Source: Atrina japonica (Eukaryota > Mollusca > Bivalvia > Pterioida > Pinnidae). From it: a stretch of 64,000 nt of DNA. The position numbers and the translations under genes are program-made. This document shows, piece by piece, positions 48,055 to 58,699 of the stretch. The notes beneath the pieces are model-generated. The model saw nothing but the letters and a program-made list of their open reading frames with translations. It made no database searches and was not told where the DNA came from. Positions within the stretch are counted from its first letter, which is position 1; every line of letters starts with the position of its first letter. Where the stretch lies: positions 775,001-839,000 of the forward strand of contig BROG01000249.1 in assembly GCA_030159075.1 (NCBI GenBank), read 5' to 3'.

Positions 48055-48660
48055 TTTTTTTACTACTTAGATTGATATACAATGACAAAAAAGATATATA
48101 CACAGACATAAATGTTCCTTAAATTCCTATATATTTTGTGAAAATTGCTTGAGAAACCCGGGTTTGGCACTTTTTCAATTGCAATAAGTATATGAATATC
48201 ATACTGGACCAGACTTTTTTTCACAAAATGAATAGGAATATAAGATTTTTTATGGCTTTGTATATTTGTTCATCAAGTTCAAGAAGTAAAATGAATCCAA
48301 ATGTCTTTTTTGTTACCACAGCTTATGTCCTTTTAAGACCAAACATTCAGGATAAGACGTCACGGAGGATTTGTATTTGACTCAACCAACGTTCTACATC
48401 ACAGTCACACAAAACAAGAATAAGATTTTATAGTATACGCTTGAAGAGGAATTTGCTGTTGTTTTTTTTCAAAAAAGAATTTCCCTTTTTAACTTCTTAG
48501 ATTGATATACAATAATAAAAAAGATATACACAGGCATAAAAATTCTTAAATTCCTATATAGTTTGTGAAAATTGCTTGAGAAACCCAGTTCTGGCACTTT
48601 TTCACTTGCAATTGAAATACTCAGCCTCACTATTTGTATATGAATACCACACTTTCACAA
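48055..48660 (+). repeat. Direct duplication, ~430 bp apart
   Basis: Segments at 48061-48185 and 48497-48615 share cttagattgatatacaat, ttaaattcctatata, ttgtgaaaattgcttgagaa and ggcactttttca. They are diverged by point changes and small indels. Confidence 0.85.
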
Positions 48661-48840
48661 AAAATGTAGGAATATAAGTTTGTCTCTGCATGTGTATAGC
48701 TTTTATTTGTTTTTGTACATCAAGTACATTTAGTAGTAAAAGTAGAAAAAAAAATTAATAATTTTTTGGAGTAAACACAACCTTAAAATTTCTAAAATTG
48801 GTTTAAATTTTGGATAGTGATATGATAATGTTAGTTATCT

Positions 48841-48861
48841 ATTAATTAATTAATTAATTAA
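48841..48861. repeat. (ATTA)n microsatellite
   Basis: Five attaa-type repeats just upstream of the LTR element. Confidence 0.95.
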
Positions 48862-48968
48862 GTAGTATTAAATGTGTAGTAATGTTTTGGAGGTGGGACA
48901 GCAAAAAACTTCAGACAACAGCTCCTGTTTATCATACCATTGTTAGATTGAGAAAATGTTTACAATGA

Positions 48969-49351
48969 TGTTAATACAAAGTGCTATAATCTTGGTTTCA
49001 CTGTCAGTGTATTTAATTTGGAGTAAACACATTAATCTTGATTAAAATTCTAAAGTGTTCTGCTGAAGACTGTTAAGATAACAGCTATGTGACATTTGCT
49101 TGACCATAGTTTTATATCAGATAAACATTTGATTTACTTCTTTTTACCTCAATTCATCTGTTCTCTTTGTCTCTATTTTATATAATTACAACTTGATCGT
49201 GTACATTAAGTTAGTTTGCAAGTTGGGCTCGTACTGTATAGTTCACATGTGTATATGTATCTTCTATTATATAAAGTGTTGAAAAAGGTTTTCCTAGTCG
49301 AAGTTAGTGTTTTGAAACTCAGTAATTTGGAGAAAAGAACTCACGGTAACA
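48969..49351 (+). repeat. 5' LTR
   Basis: 383 bp, beginning tgttaatac and ending ggtaaca, so it has TG...CA ends. A tatataaag at 49267-49275 is the likely LTR promoter TATA box. It lacks about 10 bases (around ccagacgag) present in the 3' LTR. Confidence 0.95.
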
Positions 49352-49355
49352 ATTT

Positions 49356-49373
49356 TGGTGGCAGCGGTGGGAT
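49356..49373 (+). promoter_or_regulatory. Primer-binding site
   Basis: tggtggcagcggtgggat begins four bases after the LTR. It starts with the TGG complementary to a tRNA CCA end. Its complement, atcccaccgctgccacca, looks like a tRNA-Leu acceptor and T-arm end. The tRNA identity is from memory of leucine tRNAs and should be checked. Confidence 0.8.
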
Positions 49374-49548
49374 TATGTTCTGTTAGAAGATAGAGAAGTA
49401 TCATATAGTGTTGATACTTAACTGACTTTATTTTGCTTTGGATTCAAAGATTTAAAGTGCAGTTGACTTGATATTATTGATATCATTGTGTGATAGTGAA
49501 TATACTGGAGCCCAGGATAAATTACTGAGTTTATGTTAATGTTTTAAT

Positions 49549-50466
49549 ATGGAGTCACAGGTCGAATCAGAACGCTCTCAAAGAAGTCTGATAGAATTTA
49601 CAGAAGAGGAGGATGTTGAGTATGAAGGTCAAAGGGACATTATGCCACCCTCCTAGAGGAAAAGCTAGGAAAACAAAGAAAGATAAGGATCTTGAGATTC
49701 AACAAAAAGAAATTGAATTAAAATTAGAACAGCAGAGAGACTTGATTTTGAACGTGAAAAAATTGAAAATGGAACACAGCCTAGAAATGAAAAAAATAGA
49801 ATATGAAATGGCAAAATTAAAGCCAGACTTCAAGAACATCAGAAGCCGTATCCATTCCATTTAAATTAAAATTACAAACTTTTTGATTACCTGAAGGAGG
49901 ACACTGAATTTGAGGCAGTCGCTAAACAAGCCAACTGGAATGATGAATTGAAAGTTTTTACAATTAAGGACACTACTAACAGTGAAGCAAGACAAGTTGC
50001 GACACAAAGCTTGTAATGACTACACAGAATTAAGGAGAGGTTTGATTGACAGATTTGGAAAGCGACCACATGAACATTTTTCTATGCTTCTAGATGTAAA
50101 AATGACAAACGATGAAAACATACAGAGGACTAATGGCACGAATTGACCTAACACATCACAAGATTTTTTAGATAATAGGATCCAACTTTGTGCTTACGAG
50201 AGGAATTTTTCCTAAAGGCATTACCTTCAGAGCAAGCTCAGTGGATAAGAAGAAACAAAGGGTCAAGTTCAGTTGTTGCGGCTGCCGAGGATTACATTCA
50301 CCCTATCTCAGACACATCAAAACCCAAATCCATTGGCAGTAATGTCAAACAAAACTAATACCCCACTGGTACAAAATAATTTCTCTAACCGAAAGAACGA
50401 GGCCTCAGGAGTATCAAACAAGCGCTGTTTTTATTGTAAAAAGCTAGGACATATTCAAACTATTTA
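49549..50466 (+). pseudogene. gag: gag remnant with zinc knuckle
   Basis: The likely start at 49549 (MESQVESERSQ) is broken after about 35 codons. Another frame continues with a Lys/Glu-rich, coiled-coil-like stretch (about 49655-49850). Further fragments in shifting frames carry the capsid-like region (for example RGLIDRFGKRP near 50035). It ends in a zinc knuckle, CFYCKKLGH, at about 50425-50455, whose fourth ligand is missing because of a stop or frameshift. Gag would form the particle and bind genomic RNA. At least four frame changes are needed to read it. Confidence 0.8.
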
Positions 50467-50509
50467 GAAAACACAATAACAACAGTAACAGAAATCAAGC
50501 GTCATATCT

Positions 50510-50738
50510 TGTTAAGCCAACAATAGGTGAGCGCCTTATTTGTGAAGCAGGTTATGTCAATGGGAGAGAGATCATGTTTGTTAAGGATACAGGATCTGCC
50601 ATGACACTGATTCGAAAGGATTTAGTGGACGATAGATGTAGTGCTGGGAAGGGTCATGAAGTAACATTATATACTGCAGTTGGACAGCCCTTTGTAGCTG
50701 AACTGGCAGTTGTTGAAATTGATACCTTAAAACTTTAA
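50510..50738 (+). pseudogene. Retroviral-type aspartic protease remnant
   Basis: A frame carrying VKDTGSAMTLIRKDLV around 50580-50630 has the catalytic D-T-G of retropepsins, preceded by a short beta-strand-like region. The frame stops at 50738 (LKL*). It would process the polyprotein. It is short for a retropepsin (usually about 100-120 residues), so the C-terminal part may be lost or shifted. Confidence 0.75.
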
Positions 50739-50841
50739 GGGGACTACAATACAGTTGAAGAACAAGACAGTACTGAGAATGAAAATACCAATATTGAGCT
50801 ACTTGAACTTTCAGGCGTAAACGCTGATAAAATTATCAAGG

Positions 50842-52050
50842 ATGCAAGAGGCAGATAGCTCGCTGCAAAGTGTAAGGGATAAAGCTTACATGAGTAAAGA
50901 TGAAGCCGAGAATGAGAAAAATGCATTTTATTGGGAGAACAATATTTTGCGCAGAAAATGGGCTTCAGAGAATAAGATGAAGCATGGGCAACAGATAGTG
51001 ATACCATCAAAGTTACGAGCTTCAATTATGAAGTTGGCACATGATCAACCTCTATCAGGGCATTTAGGACTGGAAAAGACAAAAGAACGAATCCTGCAGT
51101 CGTTTTATTGGCCTGAATATTTTCAGATGTGAAAAAGCACTGTACAGCTTGTCATGAGTGTCAGGTGGACAGCAAAGAAAACGCCCGAATGAAAAAGCAG
51201 CACCGATGATATGTCCACCTATCATAACAGAGCCATTTTCTAAAATAGCAATGGATATTGTAGGACCACTCTCAAGGACAAAATCTGGACATAAATACAT
51301 TCTAACTATCATCGATGACGCAAACGCGATATCCAGAAGCCATTGCATTAAAAGATATAGAGGCTAGAAGTGTAGCAAATGCGCTGATGAAACTTTTCAG
51401 TCAAGTGGGTATACCAAAGGTTATTCTAACTGATCAGGGGACCAACTTTTACCAGTACACTAATGAAACAGTTTTACAGCTTGATGGGTGTACATGGAAT
51501 TACAGCTTCACACATATCACCCACAAACAAATGGCAAAGTGGAAAGATTCCAATGGAACATTGAAATCAATGCTGAAAAAAGGCCTGTGTGCTGCTAATG
51601 AGAATGAATGGGATGAACTATTGCCTTATGTGTTATTTGCCACATCGTGAAGTTCCTCATGAGGAAACAGGATTTTCTCCATTTTGAAATGTTATATGGA
51701 TGGCCTGTGCGTGGACCGATGAGAATTTTACAAGGTCTATTTGAAGGTGACGAGGATGTTAGGAAGTCACCGTGGATCATATAGTGGGTATTCGTGAGAA
51801 ATTGAAAGAAATTAGTGAGTTCGTTAAAGACAATTTGTCAAATCGTCGTCAGAAGGTTAAGACTTGGTATGACCGCCATAGTACTAAGCGTGTATTTAAC
51901 CCAGGAGATGAAGTGTTGATACTACTTCCATCTAATGCTGCAAAGATGCAAGCACATTGGCAGGGACCATACCGTGTGGTTCGACGAGTTAAACAATGTT
52001 AACTATGAAGTGTATGTACCAGGAAGGCAATGTTGTTTACCACATAAATT
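50842..52050 (+). pseudogene. Integrase remnant with HHCC, core and GPY module
   Basis: From left to right there is an HHCC zinc domain (AHDQPLSGHLG near 51040, CTACHECQ near 51140). It is followed by the catalytic core, with MDIVGPL near 51253 (first acidic residue) and ILTDQGTNF near 51425 (second). The region expected to carry the third, the glutamate, is in a shifted frame near 51535. The C-terminal module has FNPGDEVLILLP and HWQGPYRVVRRV near 51895-51990, the GPY/F signature of Ty3/gypsy integrases. At least five frame breaks occur. It lies upstream of reverse transcriptase, which is the diagnostic oddity of this element. Confidence 0.88.
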
Positions 52051-53060
52051 TTGTTTGAGAGAGTACAAGAGAAAATGTACTCTTGGCTGTATTTGCCGAT
52101 GACCAGGATAACACATGCAATGAAATCAAGTGATGTTGAAAGTGTGAGATTTGGGCCTGAATTAACAAAACAACAGCGAGATCAACTTAGGAATCTCTGT
52201 TCTGAGTTTGAGGATGTATTGACATCAAAACCAGGAAAAACTAATTTAGTTACACACAGCATAAAAACTACAACAGAAAATCCAATATGCCAACGCCCAT
52301 ACAGGATTCCATATGCACAACAAAAAGAGGTTCAGGAATCCCTAGATGAAATGCTAGAGCAGGGACTAATTCGACCCTCAAAGAGTCCATGGAGTTCCCC
52401 GTGCGTACTCGTTACAAAGAAGGATGGAACATTAATTGTGTGTAACTACAGGAAGTTAAATAGCATAACATTTATTTGATGGCATATCCGATGTCACGTA
52501 TTGATGATCTTTTTGAAAAGATAGCTGAGGCAAATACTTAAGTTGCATGGATATGACAAAAGGATATTGGCAGGTACCGCTTGCTAATGATTCTCATAAA
52601 ATCTGCATTTGTGACACCCCTTTGGTCTCTATGAATTTGAAGTTATGCCATGGAATGAAAACTCACCTGCAACATTTTCGCGCGTTTGATGGATCTATTA
52701 CTCTCAGGTCTCAAAAACACTGTTGCTTACTTTGATGACATCATTGTTTATAGTAACACGTGGGAAGAGCATATCCAGGATCTCGGATTAGTATTTCAGC
52801 GTTTGCGAGAAGAAAATGTCACTATCAAACCGTCAAAAAATGTGAACTGGGAGCGAATGAAATAAAATGTCTGGGGTCATGTAATAGGCAATGGAAAGGT
52901 TAAAAAACAGATGATAGTAAAATTAAAGCTATGCTTGAATTCCCTCTGCCTACAACGAAAAAGGGAATCCGATCATTCTTGGGAATGACAGGCTATTATC
53001 GCAAATTCATTAAGGAATATGCAATGTTAGCTGCACCACTCATAAGAAAGGTAGCCCAAA
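52051..53060 (+). pseudogene. Reverse transcriptase remnant
   Basis: The best-preserved frame (52051-52479) ends with LIRPSKSPWSSPCVLVTKKD and then NYRKLNS, classic gypsy fingers/palm motifs. After a frameshift come MDMTKGYWQVPL (52547 on), the active-site YFDD at 52728-52739, and IRSFLGMTGYYRKFI near 52969-53013. The enzyme would copy the RNA in the particle. Breaks lie near 52480, 52540, 52610, 52720 and 52865. All catalytic motifs are still visible, so decay or error is mostly by indel. Confidence 0.9.
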
Positions 53061-53099
53061 CAAAGATATTTGGACTGAAAATGCAGTAAAGGCTTTCAA

Positions 53100-53528
53100 G
53101 TTACTAAAAGAAGTCACTTACAAGGGCGCCTGTACTTATTTCACCACAGTTTGATAAAACCGTTTTATTCAAACCGATGCAAGTGACATAGCAATTGGAG
53201 CTGTTTTGAGTAGATCATTGATGGAGAAGAACATGCTATTGCTTATTTGAGTCGGAAACTTCTGCCACGTGAACAGAAATTATGCAACTGTGGAAAAGGA
53301 ATGTCTTGGTATTATTTGGGGCAATAGAGTCACTGAGAAAAATATATTTTTGGGTCAACTTTCAAGGTCATCACTGATCATATAACCCATTGACTTGTAT
53401 TAAATCAAGTGAAGGACAAAAACCAACGTTTACTGAGATGGTCACTCGCACTTCAACCATATGACTTTACTATTGAACATAGAAATGGGAAGTGTAACGC
53501 GAACGCGGATGGATTGTCAAGGATGTGA
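53100..53528 (+). pseudogene. RNase H remnant, end of pol
   Basis: Fragments in several frames carry RNase H landmarks: a TDASD-like segment near 53175, ATVEKECLGI near 53286, and the terminal LRWSLALQPYDFTIEHRNGK followed by NADGLSRM and a stop at 53526-53528. The 'NxxADxLSR' ending is the usual C-terminus of gypsy pol when RNase H is last, which confirms that integrase does not follow. 53529-53777 is non-coding up to the polypurine tract. Confidence 0.88.
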
Positions 53529-53777
53529 TGTGTTATGTGTTAAAAAGAGTGATGGTACCCTTAAAGTGTATTGATACAAAACTCTGATAGTTTTATTCGT
53601 GGATTTATTTACTTAAACTGTTATAATTGACTGTTTAAGTGAAATATGAACTTTATTCTTACAAGAAAATGGACATTAAGCTTTATGCAATCTTAAGCGT
53701 TACGCACATTTGTATTTCTATTGTGTTAGTGAGCCAACCTTTGATTTTGAAAAATTATATACATAAGTTTTTCTCTT

Positions 53778-53788
53778 AAGAGGGGAGG
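53778..53788 (+). promoter_or_regulatory. Polypurine tract
   Basis: aagaggggagg lies immediately before the TG of the 3' LTR, as needed for plus-strand priming. Confidence 0.92.
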
Positions 53789-54180
53789 TGTTATACAAAA
53801 GTGCTATAATCTTGGTGTCACTGTCAGTGTATCCAGACGAGTTTAAATTGGAGTAACACATTAATCTTGATTAAATTCTAAAGTGTTCTGCTGAAGACTG
53901 TTAAGATAACAGCTATGTGACATTTGCTTGACCATATAGTTTATCAGATAAACATTTGATTTACTTCTTTTTACCTCAATTCATCTGTTCTCTTTGTCTC
54001 TATTTTATATAATTACAACTTGATCGTGTACATTAAGTTAGTTTTGCAAGGTTGGGCTCGTACTGTATAGTTCACATGTGTATATGTATCTTCTATTATA
54101 TAAAGTGTTGAAAAAGGTTTTCCTAGTCGAGGTTAGTGTTTTGAAACTCAGTAATTTGGAGAAAAGAACTCATGGTAACA
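53789..54180 (+). repeat. 3' LTR
   Basis: 392 bp, beginning tgttatac and ending ggtaaca, followed by the aatga target duplication. By eye there are about three clear substitutions against the 5' LTR but seven or eight small length differences. Confidence 0.95.
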
Positions 54181-54284
54181 AATGAGAATTTATATCATGT
54201 TTGTTATGTGTTTTCAGAACTATTTTACACACATAGTTGAATAACCACCTGGGACATTTTGCCCACCCTGAATCCACCTCTGAG

Positions 54285-54955
54285 TCGATCTGATCAAAAA
54301 ACATAAACTTGGTAGGGGACTTGGATACTGTACTTGTTTCCTTTATCCTTCAGCAGTTTTGAAGAACAAGCTGAGAGTGTGAAAAAATGTCCCCTCCTTC
54401 TTTTTGCAGGTTTAAAAATTCATAAAAAATTCAAAAAAATAAATTTCAGCAAAAAAGACATCAAAAATGTGTCAAAAATTTATTTTCCGATTTTTATGAA
54501 ATTAACAAACTTCAATCATACATCTTTGTAGATTACTCAGAAATAATTAATTTTTCAATCCATGCAGCGGTTCTGGTGAAGAAGATTTTTAAAGAGGGGT
54601 ACCCCCCCGGGGCCTCCTTTGCCCCACCATGGATCAACGCCTTGGCCGAACTGGTCGAAATGAACAAACTTGGTAGAGGACCTTTAGTACTTGCTTCCAA
54701 TAAAGTTTCATCCAGCCATTTTTGAGGAAATGATTTTTAAAGTGGGGTACCCCCTGTGGCCTTTTTTTGGGGCCTCCAGCTGGATTTACTTCTGGCCAAT
54801 CTGGCAGAAATTAACAAACTTGGTAGAGAACCTTGAGTACTGTGTAAAATGTGAAAAGTTAACAGACAGACAGACAGACAGACAGACCGACAGACGATGG
54901 GGCAAAAGGTGATCAGAAAAGCTAACTTGAACTTTCAATTCAGGTTAGCTAAAAA
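54285..54955 (+). repeat. Interspersed repeat with 'caggttagctaaaa' terminus, copy 3
   Basis: Related to 31066-31853. It shares gcagcggttctggtgaagaa, the aacaaacttggtagaggacc modules (two tandem versions at 54585-54700 and 54725-54845) and the end aattcaggttagctaaaa. An (acag)n tract is at 54860-54895. The frames inside (54334-54531, 54691-54912) are repeat-derived. Confidence 0.8.
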
Positions 54956-55236
54956 TACATCCAGCAAATGATTACTCAGGGTAAAAAAGATCTTGAAAAA
55001 TCAGTCATCCTATGGGACAAGTGATTATGAAAACCACTTTCCCTAAACACCTTTAGTTTGCCCACTTTTTCATGAACTTATATCAAACTATTATGACTAT
55101 TTCTTTTATTTCTCTGATATGGGCTTATAATTATTTATAGTTAATGGCAGTAAAGGATTTTGAAAGTGTCATGTTCTTGGAAAGTTTTAGAGGCTAAAAA
55201 GCAAGATGCTATAGATCTAGAAAACAAATTACGAGT

Positions 55237-55445
55237 ACTCTCTCCAAAGACAGGTGGATGAGTACCCTCTCCTAACTACTCCTACCCAATCTATTTTCCT
55301 CAACCCAGATGGGTGGAAGAGTACCCTCTCCAAAGACAGGTGGATGAGTACCCTCTCCTAACTACTCCTACCCAATCTATTTTCCTCAACCCAGATGGGT
55401 GGAAGAGTACCCTCTCCCAAGACGGGTGGACGAGTACCCTCTCCT
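55237..55445. repeat. 84-bp tandem duplication, 2.5 units
   Basis: Units contain gagtaccctctcctaactac, tcctacccaatctattttcc and tcaacccagatgggtggaag. The last half unit is diverged. Confidence 0.93.
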
Positions 55446-55914
55446 AACTACTCTTATCCTTACCGACAACATCCACCAAATGATTCTGGCCTCAACAATG
55501 ATATTTGTCCGATTGTCTGTGACAGGTCCGTTTTGCAGTTGGACAAGTAAATGTCACTTCTCTTTTGTCTGACTGAACAAGTGAAATTGTAATACATAAA
55601 CTTAACTCAATAAATATTATTTGCTTAAACACAAAATAATGTATGTGACACTTGATTTTCAGACAAATGATTTTTGCATTCAGACATGTAGATTTCAATG
55701 CTAGTTATCCTGCTGGACAAGTGGAAATGTTTGATTGTTGACCCCCTGTGATTACCTATAGTTTAGAGACAGCAACAACATTATAAATCAAAAACTTAAA
55801 GTGATATGAGTTGTCATAGGTGACAAATTTGACATGCCCATTATATGTGATATTCTATCTCATATATATTCCAAAGAGACCATCTGGTGGTTAGAATAAC
55901 AAATGCATGTGTAA
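55446..55914. other. Non-coding stretch
   Basis: No feature recognised. A minus-strand 68-residue frame at 55492-55698 lacks a domain. Confidence 0.45.
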
Positions 55915-56830
55915 AATGGCAACAATCTTGCCAAACGTAACTCTTAATATCAGTTTTTTTTTGTCCGCCATACTTTAAGCATTGCAAATTAACTTTCGAT
56001 TTTTACAAAGATTACCAAGAGACCAATAAAAATGTGTTATTTGCACTTAATATACATTGTGCATTCTATTCTTTATTACCCTTTGTGTTTATTTTTGTAC
56101 ATCATCATTTCATACCTAAATCAGGCAAAGTTTGTCTTTTTCGTCATTTCAAAACATTCGTTTCTGAAATTGTCCACTGCCGGTATATCGGGTGATCTCA
56201 ACCCATTTTTAACTCGTCCCTTTGCATTCTCGGCTTGACACATATGATCATGAACTGCCCAACTCCACCAGACATGGTAGCAGGATTGTAAAATGTGAGA
56301 TACGCATACTTTTCACAGTTATATTGTTTTTATTTTGTAAATGTCAGCATTAAGGGTAATATTAAAGATTGGAAAATTTTCTTTTAGTGACCTGATATAT
56401 TTATTCATATATTCATCCGATTTTTTCAGGTATCTAAAATAGCGTTGAAAAGCATATATTTTATATAAAACATGTACTTTCCAATAAAAACCACGTCCTG
56501 TATTTTCAAAATAAATATAAAACACATAAAAATCGGCCCTCTTTAACATAGTCTGAGCACTTAAAGGACCAAAATCCCCTGAGCGAATTACAAAGTACAT
56601 TTGATATTGTGAAAGAGTTTATCTGAAAGGTCATTGCATACAGCTGGGTTTTTAAGGTACAGGAAAACTTAAATTCTAATAAAACAAATAACTTCGAAAA
56701 GAAGATCTTTTACAACATTTTATGTGTTTGATAATGTATTTGAACACATATTTTATCATATTCTCGACTATATGTCAGGGGACAAAAATAGTCACTGTGA
56801 CAGCTTATATTGCTTTAAAGCAATCACATA
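55915..56830 (+). repeat. Dispersed repeat family B, copy 2
   Basis: Matches 42570-43330 in the same orientation, with an additional segment at 56180-56270 (ccggtatatcgggtgatctc, then atttttaactcgtccc). The extra segment also occurs inverted at 63050-63130. It is therefore part of the ancestral element and was lost from copy 1. Confidence 0.85.
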
Positions 56831-57754
56831 CTTGACCTGAAATTACCAAATTTACTCATTCCTAAAGCCCATGTTTTTTAACATTATTTGATTATGAAGA
56901 TTTAATTTTCTGTAAAACTTCTGGATGCAAATGAACAGAAAACACTTAATTTTTTTGTTTCATTTACATCATAAACATGAATTTGGGTCAAATCTATAAT
57001 TTTCCCTTTAAATTGGAAAATACCACAATTAAGAAACTCTAAATTTGAGTATGTAATTAAACTATTTTATATTTCCCAAGTTTTCATCAAATGAGCAATT
57101 ATTTTCATCTTTATTTACACATGTAATAACCATTCAAAAATACCCTAATGCAGAATACAATTCTGTGTTTTCACCAATAAAAAGTCATTTGAGCTTGAGT
57201 ACTGTGTGTTGGCTTTGGGTCCTGTAGAATTTGAATGTGGGGAAGAGCACTGAGAAAAAAAAAACAAATTATTTCAGATAAGAGATCAGATCATCAAAAG
57301 AGAAGAATAAAGATCTTAAGTTACATTACTAAAATAACTACAGGCTATTTGAAGTATATACATGTTATTTTATTTGCTTTGGTCAACAGCTTGAGATAAT
57401 GTATAAATACTTTATGTTATAAAACCTTCATACAAACTTCTGCCGGTGGCTATTGTCACAACCAAAGTTGGAATTCAAAATAACAGGTGAAAGTGTTATG
57501 ATTGTGAAGATCCGAATAAAATTTGACCACAACTAACATTGTGACATAACTGGTCATGGATTGTAAATATCTTGATAACCAAATTTACTATCAATAGATT
57601 AAATCAGAAGTCTTCTATTCAGCCAAAATCTGATAAAAACAGAGGTGGTAATTCATATAGACTTTTTTAACCAAAATTACAAGTGTTAACCAAGGGTGTT
57701 AAAAACCCATTACAATCAATCTAAGGCAGTAGTTATGGAATATTATTAAAACAT
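56831..57754. other. Non-coding stretch
   Basis: AT-rich. No gene, array or transposon end recognised. Confidence 0.5.
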
Positions 57755-58640
57755 GTACATATAAACAGGTGTTATCTAGGATATGTACCTACAGACAGGT
57801 GTTATCTAGGATATGTACATATATACAGGTGTTATCTAGAAAATGTACATATAAACAGGTGTTATCTAGGATATGTACCTATACACAGGTGCTATCTAGG
57901 AAATGTACATATAAACAGGTGTTATCTAGGATATGTACATATAGACAGGTGCTATCTAGGAAATGTACATATAGACATGGTTCTATCTAAGAAATGTACA
58001 TATAGACAGATGCTATCTAGGAAATGTAAATATAGATAGGTACTATCTAGGAAATGTATATATAGACAGGTGCTATCTAGAAAATGTACTTATAGACAGG
58101 TTCTATCTAGGATATGTACATATAGACAGGTGTTATCTAGGAAATGTACATATAAACAGGTGTTATCTTGGAAATGTACATATAGACAGGTGCTATCTAG
58201 GATATGTATATATAGACAGGTGTTATCTACGATATGTACATATAAACAGGTGTTATCTAGGAAATGTACATATAGACAGGTGCTATCTAGAAAATGTACA
58301 TATAAACAGGTGTTATCTAGGATATGTACCTATAGACAGGTGTTATCTAGGAAATGTACATATAGACAGGTGCTATCTAGAAAATGTACATATAGACAGG
58401 TGCTATCTAGAAAATGTACATATAAACAGGTGTTATCTAGGATATGTACCTATAGACAGGTGTTATCTAGGATATGTACATATAGACCATGTGTTATCTA
58501 GAAAATGTACATATCGACAGGTGTTATCTAGGATATGTACATATAGACAGGTGCTATCTAGGAAATGTACATATAGACAGGTCCTATCTAGAAAATTTAC
58601 TTATAGACTGGTTCTATCTTAAAAATGTACATACCGTACC
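57755..58640. repeat. 30-bp minisatellite, ~29 units
   Basis: Units read gtgctatctaggaaatgtac followed by atatagacag, with common variants gtgttatctaggatatgtac and atataaacag. The 30-bp period holds a 10-residue frame open (VLSRKCTYRQ), producing 73- and 143-residue ORFs. I do not regard these as genes. Variant order suggests block duplications (58261-58350 resembles 58381-58470). Confidence 0.97.
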
Positions 58641-58679
58641 CTAGAAAATGAGAAACAGACAGATAAGAACAAAAGTAGA

Positions 58680-58693
58680 GGGGGGGGGGGGGG
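58680..58693. repeat. Poly(G) tract, 14 bases
   Basis: G homopolymer between two unrelated minisatellites. Length uncertain. Confidence 0.9.
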
Positions 58694-58699
58694 AAAACA

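Larger units (their letters stand above)
48969..54180 (+). mobile_element. Gmr1-like Ty3/gypsy LTR retrotransposon, 5.2 kb
   Basis: Two LTRs bound the element, which is flanked by a 5-bp target duplication, aatga (48964-48968 and 54181-54185). A primer-binding site follows the 5' LTR and a polypurine tract precedes the 3' LTR. The domain order is gag with zinc knuckle, aspartic protease, integrase with GPY module, reverse transcriptase, RNase H. Integrase ahead of reverse transcriptase is the Ty1/copia order. The YFDD reverse transcriptase and GPY integrase are Ty3/gypsy-type, so the element fits the Gmr1 group. All frames are broken, mainly by frameshifts, so it is non-autonomous as written. 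The LTRs differ by few substitutions but several indels. It lies upstream of, and opposite to, the cyclooxygenase gene. Confidence 0.93.

Noticed and set aside
50842..52050. Integrase as evidence for a separate Ty1/copia element inserted inside a gypsy element
   Set aside because: The GPY module is gypsy-type, one pair of LTRs with a single aatga duplication encloses everything, and no second LTR lies between integrase and reverse transcriptase.
57769..58501. 73- and 143-residue ORFs of VLSRKCTYRQ-type repeats
   Set aside because: A product of the 30-bp period. Stop-free only where no indel occurs.
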